A stretch of 64,000 nucleotides of DNA from Amycolatopsis saalfeldensis (GTDB lineage Bacteria; Actinomycetota; Actinomycetes; Mycobacteriales; Pseudonocardiaceae). The stretch spans positions 165,480 to 229,479 of the forward strand of contig NZ_FOEF01000018.1 of NCBI RefSeq assembly GCF_900110575.1. Reading direction: 5' to 3'. Made by a program: the position numbers and the translations under genes. A model generated the notes under the pieces. It did not search any database, was not told the DNA's origin, and was given only the letters and a program-made list of their open reading frames with translations. Below, piece after piece: positions 7,996 to 16,135 of the stretch. Position 1 is the stretch's first letter; the number at the start of each line of letters is the position of its first letter.

Positions 7996-8559
7996 ATGAG
8001 CGATGCGGTGAGCCGGTTCCCGGTGACGGAACTCGAAGACCTGCCAGCAGACCTGCGCGAGCGAGTGGGCGCCATCGCGGAGAAGTCCGGGTTCACGCCC
8101 AACATCTTCCGCGCGCTGGGCCACCGCCCGGCCGAGCTGAGGGCGTTCCTCGACTATCACGACGCGCTTATGGAACGCGAGGGCGGACTCACCAAGGCCG
8201 AGCGCGAGCTGGTGGTCGTCGCGACGTCCGGCGCCAACCACTGCACCTACTGCGTTGTCGCGCACGGGGCGATCCTGCGGATCCGGGCGAAGGACCCCGA
8301 GCTGGCCGACCGGGTTTCGAGCAACCCGTGGCAGGTCGAGCTGGACGAGCGTGGCCGCGCGATCGTCGACCTCGCGCGGGATTCCGCGCTGTTCGGCGAG
8401 CCCGACCTCGAGGCGGCGCGCGACGCGGGGCTCACCGAGGACGAGATTTGGGACGTCGGCGCCATCACCGCGCTGTTCGCGATGTCCAACCGGCTCGCGC
8501 ACCTGACCGCGCTCAAGCCGAACGCCGAGTTCTACCTGATGGGCCGGCAGAAGCGGTAG
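7996..8559 (+). CDS. AhpD-like / carboxymuconolactone decarboxylase-family protein
   Basis: A 187-residue all-helical protein of the peroxidase-related AhpD-like group. The active-site motif NHCTYCVVAH gives the redox CxxC pair with the following histidine, as in alkylhydroperoxidase AhpD. The N-terminus FTPNIFRALGHRP and the later LTEDEIWDVGAITALFAMSNRLAH fit the same family. It probably reduces peroxides or a related oxidised substrate in the cytoplasm; the actual electron donor is not encoded nearby. It is divergent from the pentapeptide-repeat gene and almost abuts the next, convergent, gene at 8561. Confidence 0.85.
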   Translation: MSDAVSRFPVTELEDLPADLRERVGAIAEKSGFTPNIFRALGHRPAELRAFLDYHDALMEREGGLTKAERELVVVATSGANHCTYCVVAHGAILRIRAKDPELADRVSSNPWQVELDERGRAIVDLARDSALFGEPDLEAARDAGLTEDEIWDVGAITALFAMSNRLAHLTALKPNAEFYLMGRQKR

Positions 8560-8560
8560 C

Positions 8561-8848
8561 TCAGAACCGGTAGAACGGCCCGGGCAGGTCGCGGCTCAGC
8601 TCGAACCGGCCGCGCAGCCATCCGCGCAGCCGGGCCACCGGCTTCGTCCACACGCGCGGCGCCGGGCCGAAGTACCGCGGGTCCTCGTGCGGGGTGAACG
8701 CGTCGCCGGTCAGCACGACGACGTCGTGGCCCTGCGGGCACCGGCCGGACACGGAGATCATGCCGCGGGTCAGGTTCTCCACCCAGTCGACCTCGTCGAC
8801 GCCCAGCAGCGTGCGGCGTTCGCAGACGGCGCAGTACACAACGAACAT
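8561..8848 (-). CDS. Small protein with zinc-ribbon-like cysteines
   Basis: A 95-residue protein of unknown function. Cys6-x-x-Cys9 (YCAVCERR) and a second group Cys37-x-x-x-His41 (RCPQGH) suggest a small zinc-binding knuckle. The middle has a TPHEDPRYFGPAP segment and the C-terminus is basic, ending in FYRF. Its ATG directly abuts the stop codon of the MarR-GNAT fusion gene, so both should be on one transcript. The pattern is seen in short actinobacterial hypothetical proteins, but I cannot assign a family with certainty. Confidence 0.7.
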   Translation of the reverse strand: MFVVYCAVCERRTLLGVDEVDWVENLTRGMISVSGRCPQGHDVVVLTGDAFTPHEDPRYFGPAPRVWTKPVARLRGWLRGRFELSRDLPGPFYRF

Positions 8849-9778
8849 CTACAACTCCAGCCGCCAGGTCTGACTCGTCACGGTCGGCCCGAAGCCGTCC
8901 GTCGGCTCCTCGCCGACCAGCTCGAACCCCGCCCGCTGGTAGATGCCGCGGGCGGCGTCGAGCACGGACACCGTCCACAGCTCCATGGCCGCGTAGCCGT
9001 GCGCGCGGGCGAATTCGATGCACTCGCGCACCAGCCGCTTCCCGACGCCGCGGCCGCGGGCGGCCGGCTCCAGCAGGAGGAGCCGCAGCTTGGCGGTCCG
9101 CTCGTCGGGGCCGGGCATGCAGAAGATGCTGCCGACGCGTTCGCCGTCCAGCTCGGCGATCCAGCCGGCTTGGCGCGGGTTGCCGCGGCCTTCGGCGAAA
9201 TCGGCGACGACGCGGGCGACCAGGGTCTCGAAGCGCTCGTCCCAGCCGTACTCGTGCGCGTACAGGGTGCCGTGCCGGTGCACGACCCAGCCAAGGTCAC
9301 CCGGACGGAGGGCGCGTAGCACGATCGTGTGGTCTTGCTCCCGCTCGTCGACCAGTGCCGTGATGGTCTTCATCGCGCCGAGCAGCCGGCGCTGGTCCTC
9401 GTCCGGGAACCGTTCGAGCAGGCCGCCGATCTGCTGCGTCGACCGGTCGTTGAGATCGGCGAACGCGGCCCGCCCTTCGTCGGTGAGGAAGACGAGCTGG
9501 CGACGGGCGTCGGTGCCGCTCCGCTCGCGCACGAGCAGGCCGCGGCCTTCGAGCCGGGCGAGCAGGCGGCTGGCGTAACCGGCGTCGAGATCGAGGCGTT
9601 TACGCAGGTCGCTGACGTGAAGCTGGTCCTGTTGGGCCAGTTCGAACAGCACCCGGGCTTCACTCAGCGAGTACTCGGCGTCGGCCGGTCCTTCGTCGAG
9701 GATGCCGATCACGCCGGTGTAGAGCCGGTTGAACGCGCGGACGGTGGCGACGCGGTCGGTCAGGCGCGAGTTGTTCAT
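8849..9778 (-). CDS. Bifunctional MarR-type regulator / GNAT acetyltransferase
   Basis: A 309-residue fusion. Residues 1-140 are a MarR-family winged helix, with SEARVLFEL, a DLDAGYASRLLARLE recognition region and a RRQLVFLTDEGR wing. Residues about 150-309 are a GNAT N-acetyltransferase with the acetyl-CoA loop ARGRGVGKRL and a C-terminal YQRAGFELVGEE. Such MarR-GNAT fusions are widespread in bacteria. They probably couple ligand or substrate acetylation to gene control, though the acceptor is unknown. The start is placed at the ATG giving MNNSRL; the annotated frame has an alternative four codons upstream. It is cotranscribed with the zinc-ribbon-like gene. Confidence 0.88.
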   Translation of the reverse strand: MNNSRLTDRVATVRAFNRLYTGVIGILDEGPADAEYSLSEARVLFELAQQDQLHVSDLRKRLDLDAGYASRLLARLEGRGLLVRERSGTDARRQLVFLTDEGRAAFADLNDRSTQQIGGLLERFPDEDQRRLLGAMKTITALVDEREQDHTIVLRALRPGDLGWVVHRHGTLYAHEYGWDERFETLVARVVADFAEGRGNPRQAGWIAELDGERVGSIFCMPGPDERTAKLRLLLLEPAARGRGVGKRLVRECIEFARAHGYAAMELWTVSVLDAARGIYQRAGFELVGEEPTDGFGPTVTSQTWRLEL

Positions 9779-9881
9779 TGACCACCTCAACAGATTCGTT
9801 GACTAGGTCAAGGATCGCGCGATAGGCCATCTGCCGCAAGGGTTTTCGAGGAGCGGGCAAAGGGGCCCGGACATGTGGAAA

Positions 9882-9924
9882 CCCCGTGATGCTGCCAGGT
9901 CGGGGGTCCGCCAGCATCACGGGG
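9882..9924 (-). terminator. Strong stem-loop, likely terminator of the small basic protein gene
   Basis: A perfect 13-bp stem (CCCCGTGATGCTG / CAGCATCACGGGG) with a 17-base loop lies between two minus-strand genes, about 100 bp after the stop of the 49-residue protein gene. On the minus strand it is followed by only three T residues, so termination is likely but not certain. A second small inverted repeat, TCACTC-GTGT-GAGTGA, lies near 9985-10000. Confidence 0.6.
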
Positions 9925-10023
9925 TCGTAGTGGGTATCGGCGCTACTCAGCGCGGCGTTACACCCACAGCACTCTGTGGTGTAGCTCACTCGTGTGAGTG
10001 ACACACCAACTGGGTGTGCTCGG

Positions 10024-10173
10024 TCAGCGCATGAACGGCTGACGAGCCTGGGCGAGGGCGATGAGCTCCTGGCGCACCGTGGAGGTGGCCGCGGTGTCGA
10101 TCGCCCGGTTCAGCGCCCGGCGAGTACGAACCTCGGCGCGACGGGCACGGAGCTTGGCGGCGATGTTGCTCAT
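10024..10173 (-). CDS. Small basic conserved protein
   Basis: A 49-residue protein starting MSNIAAKLRARRAE, strongly basic in its first half and predicted to be helical throughout (RTRRALNRAIDTA, then TVRQELIALAQAR). Short actinobacterial proteins of this type are often encoded alone. No function is established from the sequence. The start shown has an AAGGGG site 12 bases upstream; an in-frame ATG six codons earlier directly abuts that site and is less likely. A strong stem-loop lies downstream at 9882-9924. Confidence 0.65.
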   Translation of the reverse strand: MSNIAAKLRARRAEVRTRRALNRAIDTAATSTVRQELIALAQARQPFMR

Positions 10174-10499
10174 TGGTTTCTGCATCCCCTTAAGAGGTCT
10201 TCGGTTGTTGTGCCTTAAGTATGCACCTTTTTTCACAAGATCGCCAACGAATCCACGGTGATGCGGCGCACTGACCGATGAATCAACGGTGGCGAATGGG
10301 TGACGGCCGGACAGATTCCGTGTCGCCGATCACTCGTGGCTAACGCGCTAGCGCCATCTAAAGCTATCTAGCAAAATCAATACACAGTTCTAGGCGACGT
10401 CATAGAGCGGTAGCGAGTTCTAGAGGGCAATGCGCGGTAGCGAGTTCTAGAGGGCAATGCGCGGTAGCGAGTCCTATCGAGGGCCCTGCGGCCGAGTGC
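10174..10499. other. AT-richer intergenic region with CTAG-containing repeats
   Basis: No gene is seen in this 326-base stretch. It is less GC-rich than its surroundings and holds five CTAG tetranucleotides between 10348 and 10450 plus a 27-bp tandem repeat (see separate entry). The part nearest 10174 carries the promoter of the small basic protein gene on the minus strand. The rest lies downstream of the AAA+ ATPase gene. Confidence 0.7.
10407..10487. repeat. 27-bp tandem repeat, two perfect copies and one degenerate
   Basis: Copies at 10407-10433 and 10434-10460 are identical; each begins GCGGTAGCGAGTTCTAG. A third copy at 10461-10487 starts with the same eleven bases and then diverges. 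The array ends 13 bases after the last coding base of the AAA+ ATPase gene. Unit length of 27 bp and direct orientation are reminiscent of iterons or protein-binding arrays, but function is unknown. Confidence 0.85.
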
Positions 10500-11690
10500 T
10501 CAGTCGCGCCCGAGCAGGTAGTGGCCGAAGTGCGGCACGGTGAAGGCGATCTGGCCGCGCTCCGCGGAGAAGACCAGGCCCTTCTTCATCAGGTTGTCGC
10601 GCGCCGGCGACAGCGAGGAGGGCTTGCGCCCCAGGTAAACGGCCACGTCGGCGGTGCCGGCGGGCTCGTCGCGGCCCTGCGTCAGCTCGGCCATCGCGAT
10701 CAGGTACTCGCGTTCGGCGGGGGTCGCGCGCTCGTACCGCGAGCCGAAGAACCCCACGGCCAGCTCGGCCTCCGCTTCGGGCGCGGCGACCTGCACGTCC
10801 TTGACCGTGATCGGGTCGGCGGGCGCGGCGTCCCAGGCGGCCTTGCCGTAGGCCTGGATGAAGTAGGGGTAACCGCCCGACGCGTCGAACAGCGCGTCGA
10901 GGGCTTCCGGCTCGATGCCGGCGTCTTCGCGTTCGATCGGCGCCATCACGGCGAGGTCGGCGTCCTCGCGCTCGAGCCGGTCGATCCGGGCGTAGCGGAA
11001 GAGCCGCTCGGAGTACGACTTGGACGCGGACAGCACCGCCGGCACGTGCGGCAGCCCCGCCCCGACGACCACCAGCGGCGCCCCGGACTGCGAAAGCTCG
11101 TGGCACGCCGCGCACAGCGCTGAGACGTCGTCCGGCTGCAGGTCCTGGATCTCGTCGATCAGCAGCGCCACGCCGGTCCCGACGTCCGCCGCCAGGTCCG
11201 CGACGTCGGTGAACAGCTCGACCAGGTCGATCTCGATGTCGCCGGAGTCCGCGCGGCCCTGCGCGGCGGGCGCGTCGATGCCGGGCTGCCAGCGGTCGCG
11301 CAGCTTGGCGTCCGACTTGTTGGCCCGCAGCGCGAACGCCTTGAGCACCCCGAGCACTTCTTCCACCCGGTCCGGCGCGCGGTGCCGCACGGCGAGGTCC
11401 CGGATGGCCCGGTGCAGCGCGGCGGACAGCGGCCGCCGCAGCTCGGCGTCCGGGCGTGCCTCGATCTTCCCGGCGCCCCACCCGTGCCGGACGGCCATCG
11501 ACCGCAGCTCCCCGAGCAGCACCGTCTTGCCGACGCCCCGCAGCCCGGTCAGCACCAGGCTGCGCTCGGGACGGCCGCGGGCGACCCGCTCCAGCACCAC
11601 CTCGAAGGCCTTGAGCTCGCGCTCCCGCCCCGCCAGCTCCGGCGGCCGCTGTCCGGCGCCGGGGGCGAAGGGATTGCGGATGGGGTCCAC
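10500..11690 (-). CDS. ORC-like AAA+ ATPase with C-terminal winged helix
   Basis: A 396-residue P-loop ATPase. Walker A is GLRGVGKT at residues 49-56, Walker B is VALLIDE at about 174-180, and the sensor-1 strand is LVVVGAGLP. The lid region has SGGYPYFIQAYGKAAWD, typical of ORC/Cdc6-like and STAND-adjacent AAA+ ATPases. The last 80 residues (AEREYLIAMAEL...LGRKPSSLSPARDNLMKKGLV) look like a winged-helix DNA-binding domain. It may bind DNA and use ATP to remodel a complex; its exact role is not known. It starts at a GTG. CTAG-rich DNA flanks it on both sides, and a tandem repeat adjoins its 3' end. It is a single-gene unit. Confidence 0.82.
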   Translation of the reverse strand: MDPIRNPFAPGAGQRPPELAGRERELKAFEVVLERVARGRPERSLVLTGLRGVGKTVLLGELRSMAVRHGWGAGKIEARPDAELRRPLSAALHRAIRDLAVRHRAPDRVEEVLGVLKAFALRANKSDAKLRDRWQPGIDAPAAQGRADSGDIEIDLVELFTDVADLAADVGTGVALLIDEIQDLQPDDVSALCAACHELSQSGAPLVVVGAGLPHVPAVLSASKSYSERLFRYARIDRLEREDADLAVMAPIEREDAGIEPEALDALFDASGGYPYFIQAYGKAAWDAAPADPITVKDVQVAAPEAEAELAVGFFGSRYERATPAEREYLIAMAELTQGRDEPAGTADVAVYLGRKPSSLSPARDNLMKKGLVFSAERGQIAFTVPHFGHYLLGRD

Positions 11691-11985
11691 TCTGCCACCG
11701 TATCGACGTATCTAGGGCAGGTCCGATATTCGGCCATACATCGCTAGGGCGTGTCGCCGGGCACGAGGGATGGCCGGGTCTGCAGCCCCGTCCATCCCTA
11801 CCCCCAGCGACCACTCCGACGGACGCTCGGCCGTCCGGGTTCCCGCCTACCGTCATCTGAGGGAATCTAGGAAAAACGCGATACTCACGTATGCGCCGCT
11901 AGCGCGGTTCGGCGCCGGGCCCGCGGGGAAACCCAGGCGTAGGTTTGACCGGCAGACAGCCGACATCCCAGGAAAGGCGACGACC
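11691..11985. other. Divergent promoter region between AAA+ ATPase and DoxX-like gene
   Basis: No gene is apparent. The region contains four further CTAG tetranucleotides (11712, 11744, 11867, 11899) and a stem-loop at 11766-11799 with AGGGATGG paired to CCATCCCT. It should carry the promoters of the minus-strand ATPase gene and the plus-strand DoxX-like gene. The open frame that reaches back to 11770 is not taken as coding because the codon pattern changes there and a better start with a GGAAAGG site lies at 11986. Confidence 0.6.
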
Positions 11986-12525
11986 GTGATACTGCGTCGG
12001 GTGGCCCGTCCACTGCTCGCGTCGATCTTCATCTACGGCGGTATCGGCATGCTCCGCGACACCCAGGGGCACGCGAAGGCGGTCGAACCCTTCCTGACTG
12101 ACGCGTTCGACAAGGTCGAGGGCCTGGTGCCGGACCAGGTGCCGCGCGACCCGGCGACTCTCGTCCGCATCGACGCGGTCGTGAAGATCGGCGCGGGCCT
12201 CGCGCTGGCGTCGGGCAAGGCGCCGCGGCTCGCGTCGCTGGCGCTGCTCGGCACGCTGCTGCCGACCACGCTGGCCGCGCACCGGTTCTGGGAGAGCAAG
12301 GAGCCCGCCGAAAAGCAGGCGCAGCAGGTGCAGTTCCTCAAGAACGCGGGCCTCGCCGGCGGGCTGCTGCTCGCCGCCGGCGACACCGCGGGCAGGCCGT
12401 CGCTGGGCTGGCGCGCCCGCCGTGCCGCCAAGAAGGCTGGCCAGGGCGCGGACAAGCTGGGCAAGAAGGCGAGCAAGCGCGCCGACAAGCTGAGCAAGAA
12501 GGCCGAGAAGGCCATCACCCACTGA
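11986..12525 (+). CDS. DoxX-family membrane protein with lysine-rich tail
   Basis: A 179-residue inner-membrane protein. The N-terminal RRVARPLLASIFIYGG, the middle VRIDAVVKIGAGLALASGK and LLGTLLPTTLAAHRFW match the DoxX/SURF4-like four-helix membrane family. The last 45 residues form a highly basic tail of repeated GKKASKRADKLSKKAEK-like units, probably a cytoplasmic DNA-, RNA- or membrane-binding extension. The GTG at 11986 has a good upstream GGAAAGG. Members of the family are linked to redox or respiratory membrane functions; the precise role here is unknown. A strong bidirectional terminator follows. Confidence 0.8.
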   Translation: MILRRVARPLLASIFIYGGIGMLRDTQGHAKAVEPFLTDAFDKVEGLVPDQVPRDPATLVRIDAVVKIGAGLALASGKAPRLASLALLGTLLPTTLAAHRFWESKEPAEKQAQQVQFLKNAGLAGGLLLAAGDTAGRPSLGWRARRAAKKAGQGADKLGKKASKRADKLSKKAEKAITH

Positions 12526-12530
12526 CTCGC

Positions 12531-12571
12531 GAAAACGGGCCGCACCCCGGCGTGGGATGCGGCCCGTTTTC
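12531..12571. terminator. Bidirectional rho-independent terminator
   Basis: A 14-bp stem (GAAAACGGGCCGCA / TGCGGCCCGTTTTC) encloses a 13-base loop between the convergent DoxX-like and fadA2 genes. Because the stem ends in A4/T4 on both sides, each strand has a U-run, so it can terminate both genes. Confidence 0.9.
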
Positions 12572-12575
12572 CGCT

Positions 12576-13865
12576 CTACTTCTCCAGGATCGCGGTGACG
12601 CCCTGGCCGCCGGCCGCGCAGATCGAGATCAGCCCGCGGCCCGAGCCCTTCTCGTCCAGCAGCTTCGCCAGCGTGGCGACGATCCGGCCGCCGGTCGCGG
12701 CGAACGGGTGCCCCGCGGCCAGCGACGAGCCGTTGACGTTCAGCTTGGTCCGGTCGATCGAGCCGAGCGGCTCGTCCAGGCCGAGCTTCTCCTTGGCGAA
12801 CGCCGGGTCCTCCCACGCCTTGAGCGTGGCGAGCACCTGCGATGCGAACGCCTCGTGGATCTCGTAGAAGTCGAAGTCCTGCAACGAAAGTCCCGCTCGC
12901 GCGAGCATCCGCGGCACGGCGTACGCGGGGGCCATCAGCAGTCCCTCGTCGCCGTGGACGTAGTCGACGGCCGCGGTCTGCGTGAACGTCAGGTACGCCT
13001 GCACCGGCAGCTTGTGCGCCTTCGCCCACTCTTCGGTCGCGAGGAGGACGGTCGACGCGCCGTCGGTGAGCGGTGTCGAGTTGCCCGCCGTCATCGTGCC
13101 GCCCGGGCCGCCGTACACCGGCTTGAGCTTCGCCAGCTTCTCGACGCTGGACTCCGGTCGCAGGTTCTGGTCACGGGAGAGCTTGAGGAACGGCGTCACC
13201 AGGTCGTCGAAGAAGCCCCGGTCGTAGGCCGCGGCGAGGTGCTGGTGGCTGGCCGCCGCGAGCTCGTCCTGCGCCTCGCGCGTGACCTCCCAGACCTTCG
13301 CGGTCAGCGCCGCGTGCTCGCCCATCGATAGGCCGGTGCGCGGCTCGGCGTTGCGCGGGATCTCCGGCACGATGTGGCCCGGCCGCAGCTTCGCGACGAG
13401 CTTCAGCCGGTCGCCGAGCGTTTTCGCGGCGTTGAACTGCACGAGGACCTTGCGCAGGTCGTCGTTGACGGCCAGCGGCGCGTCGCTGGTGGTGTCGACG
13501 CCGCCGGCGATCGCCGAGTCGATCTCACCGAGCGCGATCTTGTGCGCCACGGTGATCACGGCCTGCAGGCCGGTGCCGCACGCCATCTGCACGTCGGACG
13601 CGGGCGTGGCGGGCGAGAGGCGGCTGCCCAGCACGCTCTCGCGCGCCAGGTTGAAGTCCTTCGAGTGCTTGAGCACGGCCCCGGCGGCGACCTCGCCGAT
13701 CAGCTCGCCCTGCAGCGAGAAGCGGCTGACCAGGCCGTCGAGCGCGGCGGTGAACATGTCCTGGTTCGACGCCTTCGCGTACGGGCCGTTCGACCTCGCG
13801 AAGGGAATCCGGTTCCCGCCGACGATCGCGACCCTGCGCACCGCGGCGGTTTTTCTGGTCGCCAT
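12576..13865 (-). CDS. fadA2: Acetyl-CoA C-acetyltransferase (thiolase, FadA2-type)
   Basis: A 429-residue thiolase, closely resembling mycobacterial FadA2 (Rv0243). It should cleave 3-ketoacyl-CoA, or condense acyl-CoAs, in fatty-acid beta-oxidation in the cytoplasm. The nucleophile cysteine is in QMACGTGLQAV, the catalytic histidine in GHPFAATGGR, and the second cysteine in ICAAGGQGVTAIL. The N-terminal GGNRIPFARSNGPYA and the DFYEIHEAFASQVL segment are diagnostic. The start is set at the ATG giving MATRKTAAV; six further codons upstream are open. It is divergent from fabG4, and an inverted repeat in the 95-bp gap between them is a likely shared operator. In mycobacteria the same genes htdX, fabG4, fadA2 and fadE5 are neighbours; here fadE5 lies 39 kb away. 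Confidence 0.92.
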   Translation of the reverse strand: MATRKTAAVRRVAIVGGNRIPFARSNGPYAKASNQDMFTAALDGLVSRFSLQGELIGEVAAGAVLKHSKDFNLARESVLGSRLSPATPASDVQMACGTGLQAVITVAHKIALGEIDSAIAGGVDTTSDAPLAVNDDLRKVLVQFNAAKTLGDRLKLVAKLRPGHIVPEIPRNAEPRTGLSMGEHAALTAKVWEVTREAQDELAAASHQHLAAAYDRGFFDDLVTPFLKLSRDQNLRPESSVEKLAKLKPVYGGPGGTMTAGNSTPLTDGASTVLLATEEWAKAHKLPVQAYLTFTQTAAVDYVHGDEGLLMAPAYAVPRMLARAGLSLQDFDFYEIHEAFASQVLATLKAWEDPAFAKEKLGLDEPLGSIDRTKLNVNGSSLAAGHPFAATGGRIVATLAKLLDEKGSGRGLISICAAGGQGVTAILEK

Positions 13866-13901
13866 GACGTCCACCTCTCTCAAGTCGTCCCTCTCACACT
13901 G

Positions 13902-13923
13902 TAACCTACTAGCCAGTAGGTTA
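13902..13923. promoter_or_regulatory. Inverted-repeat operator between fadA2 and fabG4
   Basis: Perfect 9-bp arms TAACCTACT and AGTAGGTTA flank AGCC, centred between the divergent starts. The ACCTACT core recurs upstream of the tetR/SCP2 pair (16866) and, as TTACCTAC, upstream of fadE5 (54599). This suggests binding by the TetR-family regulator encoded at 16124; the link is inference. Confidence 0.65.
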
Positions 13924-13960
13924 GACTGCGACGTGACGCAGACGGCACGGGAGGCATCCG

Positions 13961-15298
13961 ATGGCTGACAGGTACCAGCAGTTCACGAAAACCCCGGTGG
14001 GGAAGTTCGTGGTGCCGAAGCTCGGCCTGCCCAGCCCCGCCACCCTCCGCCGGTACCGGCCGGGTCAGCCTGCCCTCGAGGGTCCCGCACTCGTCGGCGC
14101 GGCGCCGGGCGGAAGGCTGGAGAAAACCCTCAAGAGCCAGCTCGCCGACGCCGGCATCGAGGTGGTCACCGCGCCCGCCGAGCGGCACGCGGCGCTGGTC
14201 TTCGACGCCACCGGCGTCAAGGACCCAGCCGAGCTTCGCGAGGTTTACCGCTTCTTCCACCCGGTGATCCGCAAGGTCGGCGCGTCCGGCCGAGTGGTGG
14301 TGCTCGGCACCCCGCCGGAGCTGGCCGAGGGCCGGGAGCGGATCGCGCAACGGGCGTTGGAAGGCTTCGTGCGCTCGGTCGGCAAGGAGCTGAAGCGCGG
14401 CGCGACGGCGCAGCTCGTGTACGTCGCCGAAGGTGCCGAAGAAGCGAGCGAGTCGACGCTGCGCTTCCTGCTGTCCGCGAAGTCCGCTTTTGTTGACGCG
14501 CAAGTGATCCGCGTCGGCACGCACGCGCTGGCCGCCGAAGCGCCGTCGAACTGGGAGAAGCCGCTCGACGGCAAGGTCGCGCTGGTCACGGGCGCCTCCC
14601 GCGGCATCGGCGAGGCGATCGCCGAGACACTGGCCCGCGACGGCGCGCACGTCGTCGCCCTCGACATCCCGGCACAGGGCGCGGACCTGTCCAAGGTCGC
14701 GAACCGGATCGGCGGCTCGGCCCTGCAGCTCGACGTCACCGCGGCCGACGCGCCGGCCAAGCTCGCCGAGTACCTGTCGGCCCGGCACGGCGGCGTCGAC
14801 GTGGTTGTGCACAACGCCGGCATCACGCGCGACAAGACGCTCGGCAACATGACCGAATCGGGCTGGGACGCGGTGCTCACCGTGAACCTCGCCGCGCAGC
14901 TCGCGGTCAACGACAAGCTGCTCGCGGACAAGGTCCTCAATGCCAACGGGCGAATCATCGGCGTCTCGTCCATCGCGGGCATCGCCGGCAACGTCGGCCA
15001 GACGAACTACGCGACGTCGAAGGCGGGTGTGATCGGCATGGTGAACGTCGGCGCGCCGCAGCTCGCGGAGTACGGCGGCACGATCAACGCCGTCGCGCCG
15101 GGCTTCATCGAGACCAAGATGACGGCCGCGGTGCCGCTGTTCATCCGCGAAGCCGGGCGGCGGCTGTCCAGCCTCGGCCAGGGCGGGCTGCCGGTGGACG
15201 TCGCGGAAACCATTGCCTGGTATGCGAATCCGGCGTCGGCGGCGGTCAACGGCAACGTGGTCCGCGTCTGCGGTCAAGCCCTGCTGGGGGCGTGAACC
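13961..15298 (+). CDS. fabG4: 3-oxoacyl-ACP/CoA reductase, high-molecular-weight FabG4-type
   Basis: A 444-residue SDR enzyme of the two-domain FabG4 type (mycobacterial Rv0242c). Residues 1-200 form a flavodoxin-like N-terminal domain. The remainder is a classical NAD(P)H-dependent SDR with TGASRGIG, the NAG segment HNAGITRD, catalytic serine in VSSIAGIAG and the YxxxK pair in NYATSKAG. It should interconvert 3-ketoacyl and 3-hydroxyacyl thioesters, linking it to the thiolase and hydratase next door. The ATG has a GGGAGGC site upstream. It is transcribed away from fadA2 and its stop is three bases before the htdX start, so those two form an operon. Confidence 0.92.
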
Positions 15299-16135
15299 GT
15301 GGCCGTGCGTGAACTCAGCGGCTCGCCCAGCCTGGCGACGCTGTATCCGAAGGCGCTGCTTCGCCGCGGCGGCGGTTCGACGCTGCCGGACCTCGAGCTG
15401 GTGCGTTCCGGCGTGGTCGTCGACCCGGCGCACGTGGCCGCGTACAACCAGGTCTGCGGCTTCCGTTTCGGCGACGAGCTGCCGGCGACGTACCCGCACC
15501 TGCTCGCGTTTCCATTGCAGATGGCGCTGATGACCGAGCCGGGGTTCCCGTTCCCGCTGCTCGGCATGGTGCACGTGGCCAACCGGATCACGCAGCGTCG
15601 CCCGTTGCGGCTGGGCGAGGTGTTCACGGTGCGGGTGCGCGCGGAAAACCTGCGGCCGCACGAGAAGGGGCGCCAGTTCGACGTCGTCAGCGAGGTTTCG
15701 GCCGGCGCCGAGACGGTGTGGACGGACGTGTCGACTTATCTGCGCCGGGGTGGTGGTTCGGGCCCGTCGGGGCCGCGTGAGCAGCTCGCGCCGCCGACGC
15801 CGAACGCGATCTGGGCGGTGCCGGGTGACATCGGCCGTCGCTACGCCGAGGTCTCCGGCGACCGGAACCCGATCCACCTGCACCCGCTGAGCGCGCGCCT
15901 GTTCGGCTTCCCCGCGGCGATCGCCCACGGCATGTGGACGAAGGCGCACGCGCTGGCGGCGTTCGAGGGGCGGCTGCCGTCGGCGTTCACCATCGATGTG
16001 CGGTTCAAGCAGCCCGTGCTGCTGCCCGCGAAGGCGGCCTTCACCACCTGGGCGACCGAAGACGGCTGGGCGTTCGAGCTGTGGAACGCGCGCAAGCCCA
16101 AGCCGCACCTCGACGGGACGATTTCAGCCCTCTGA
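15299..16135 (+). CDS. htdX: MaoC-family 3-hydroxyacyl-thioester dehydratase (HtdX-type)
   Basis: A 278-residue double-hotdog hydratase/dehydratase corresponding to HtdX (Rv0241c) in mycobacteria. It should carry out the reversible hydration of trans-2-enoyl thioesters in the same pathway as FabG4 and FadA2. The hydratase-2 catalytic pair is in YAEVSGDRNPIHLHPLSA (Asp and His), followed by FPAAIAHGMW. The N-terminal half is the second, inactive hotdog domain with PATYPHLLAFPLQMALM. The GTG start at 15299 lies directly after the fabG4 stop codon, indicating cotranscription. Its 3' end overlaps the 3' end of the convergent tetR gene by 12 bases. Confidence 0.9.
   Translation: MAVRELSGSPSLATLYPKALLRRGGGSTLPDLELVRSGVVVDPAHVAAYNQVCGFRFGDELPATYPHLLAFPLQMALMTEPGFPFPLLGMVHVANRITQRRPLRLGEVFTVRVRAENLRPHEKGRQFDVVSEVSAGAETVWTDVSTYLRRGGGSGPSGPREQLAPPTPNAIWAVPGDIGRRYAEVSGDRNPIHLHPLSARLFGFPAAIAHGMWTKAHALAAFEGRLPSAFTIDVRFKQPVLLPAKAAFTTWATEDGWAFELWNARKPKPHLDGTISAL

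Noticed and set aside
9931..10023. Possible tRNA or small RNA near the short inverted repeats
   Set aside because: No cloverleaf or CCA-compatible structure could be drawn; the repeats are short hairpins only.
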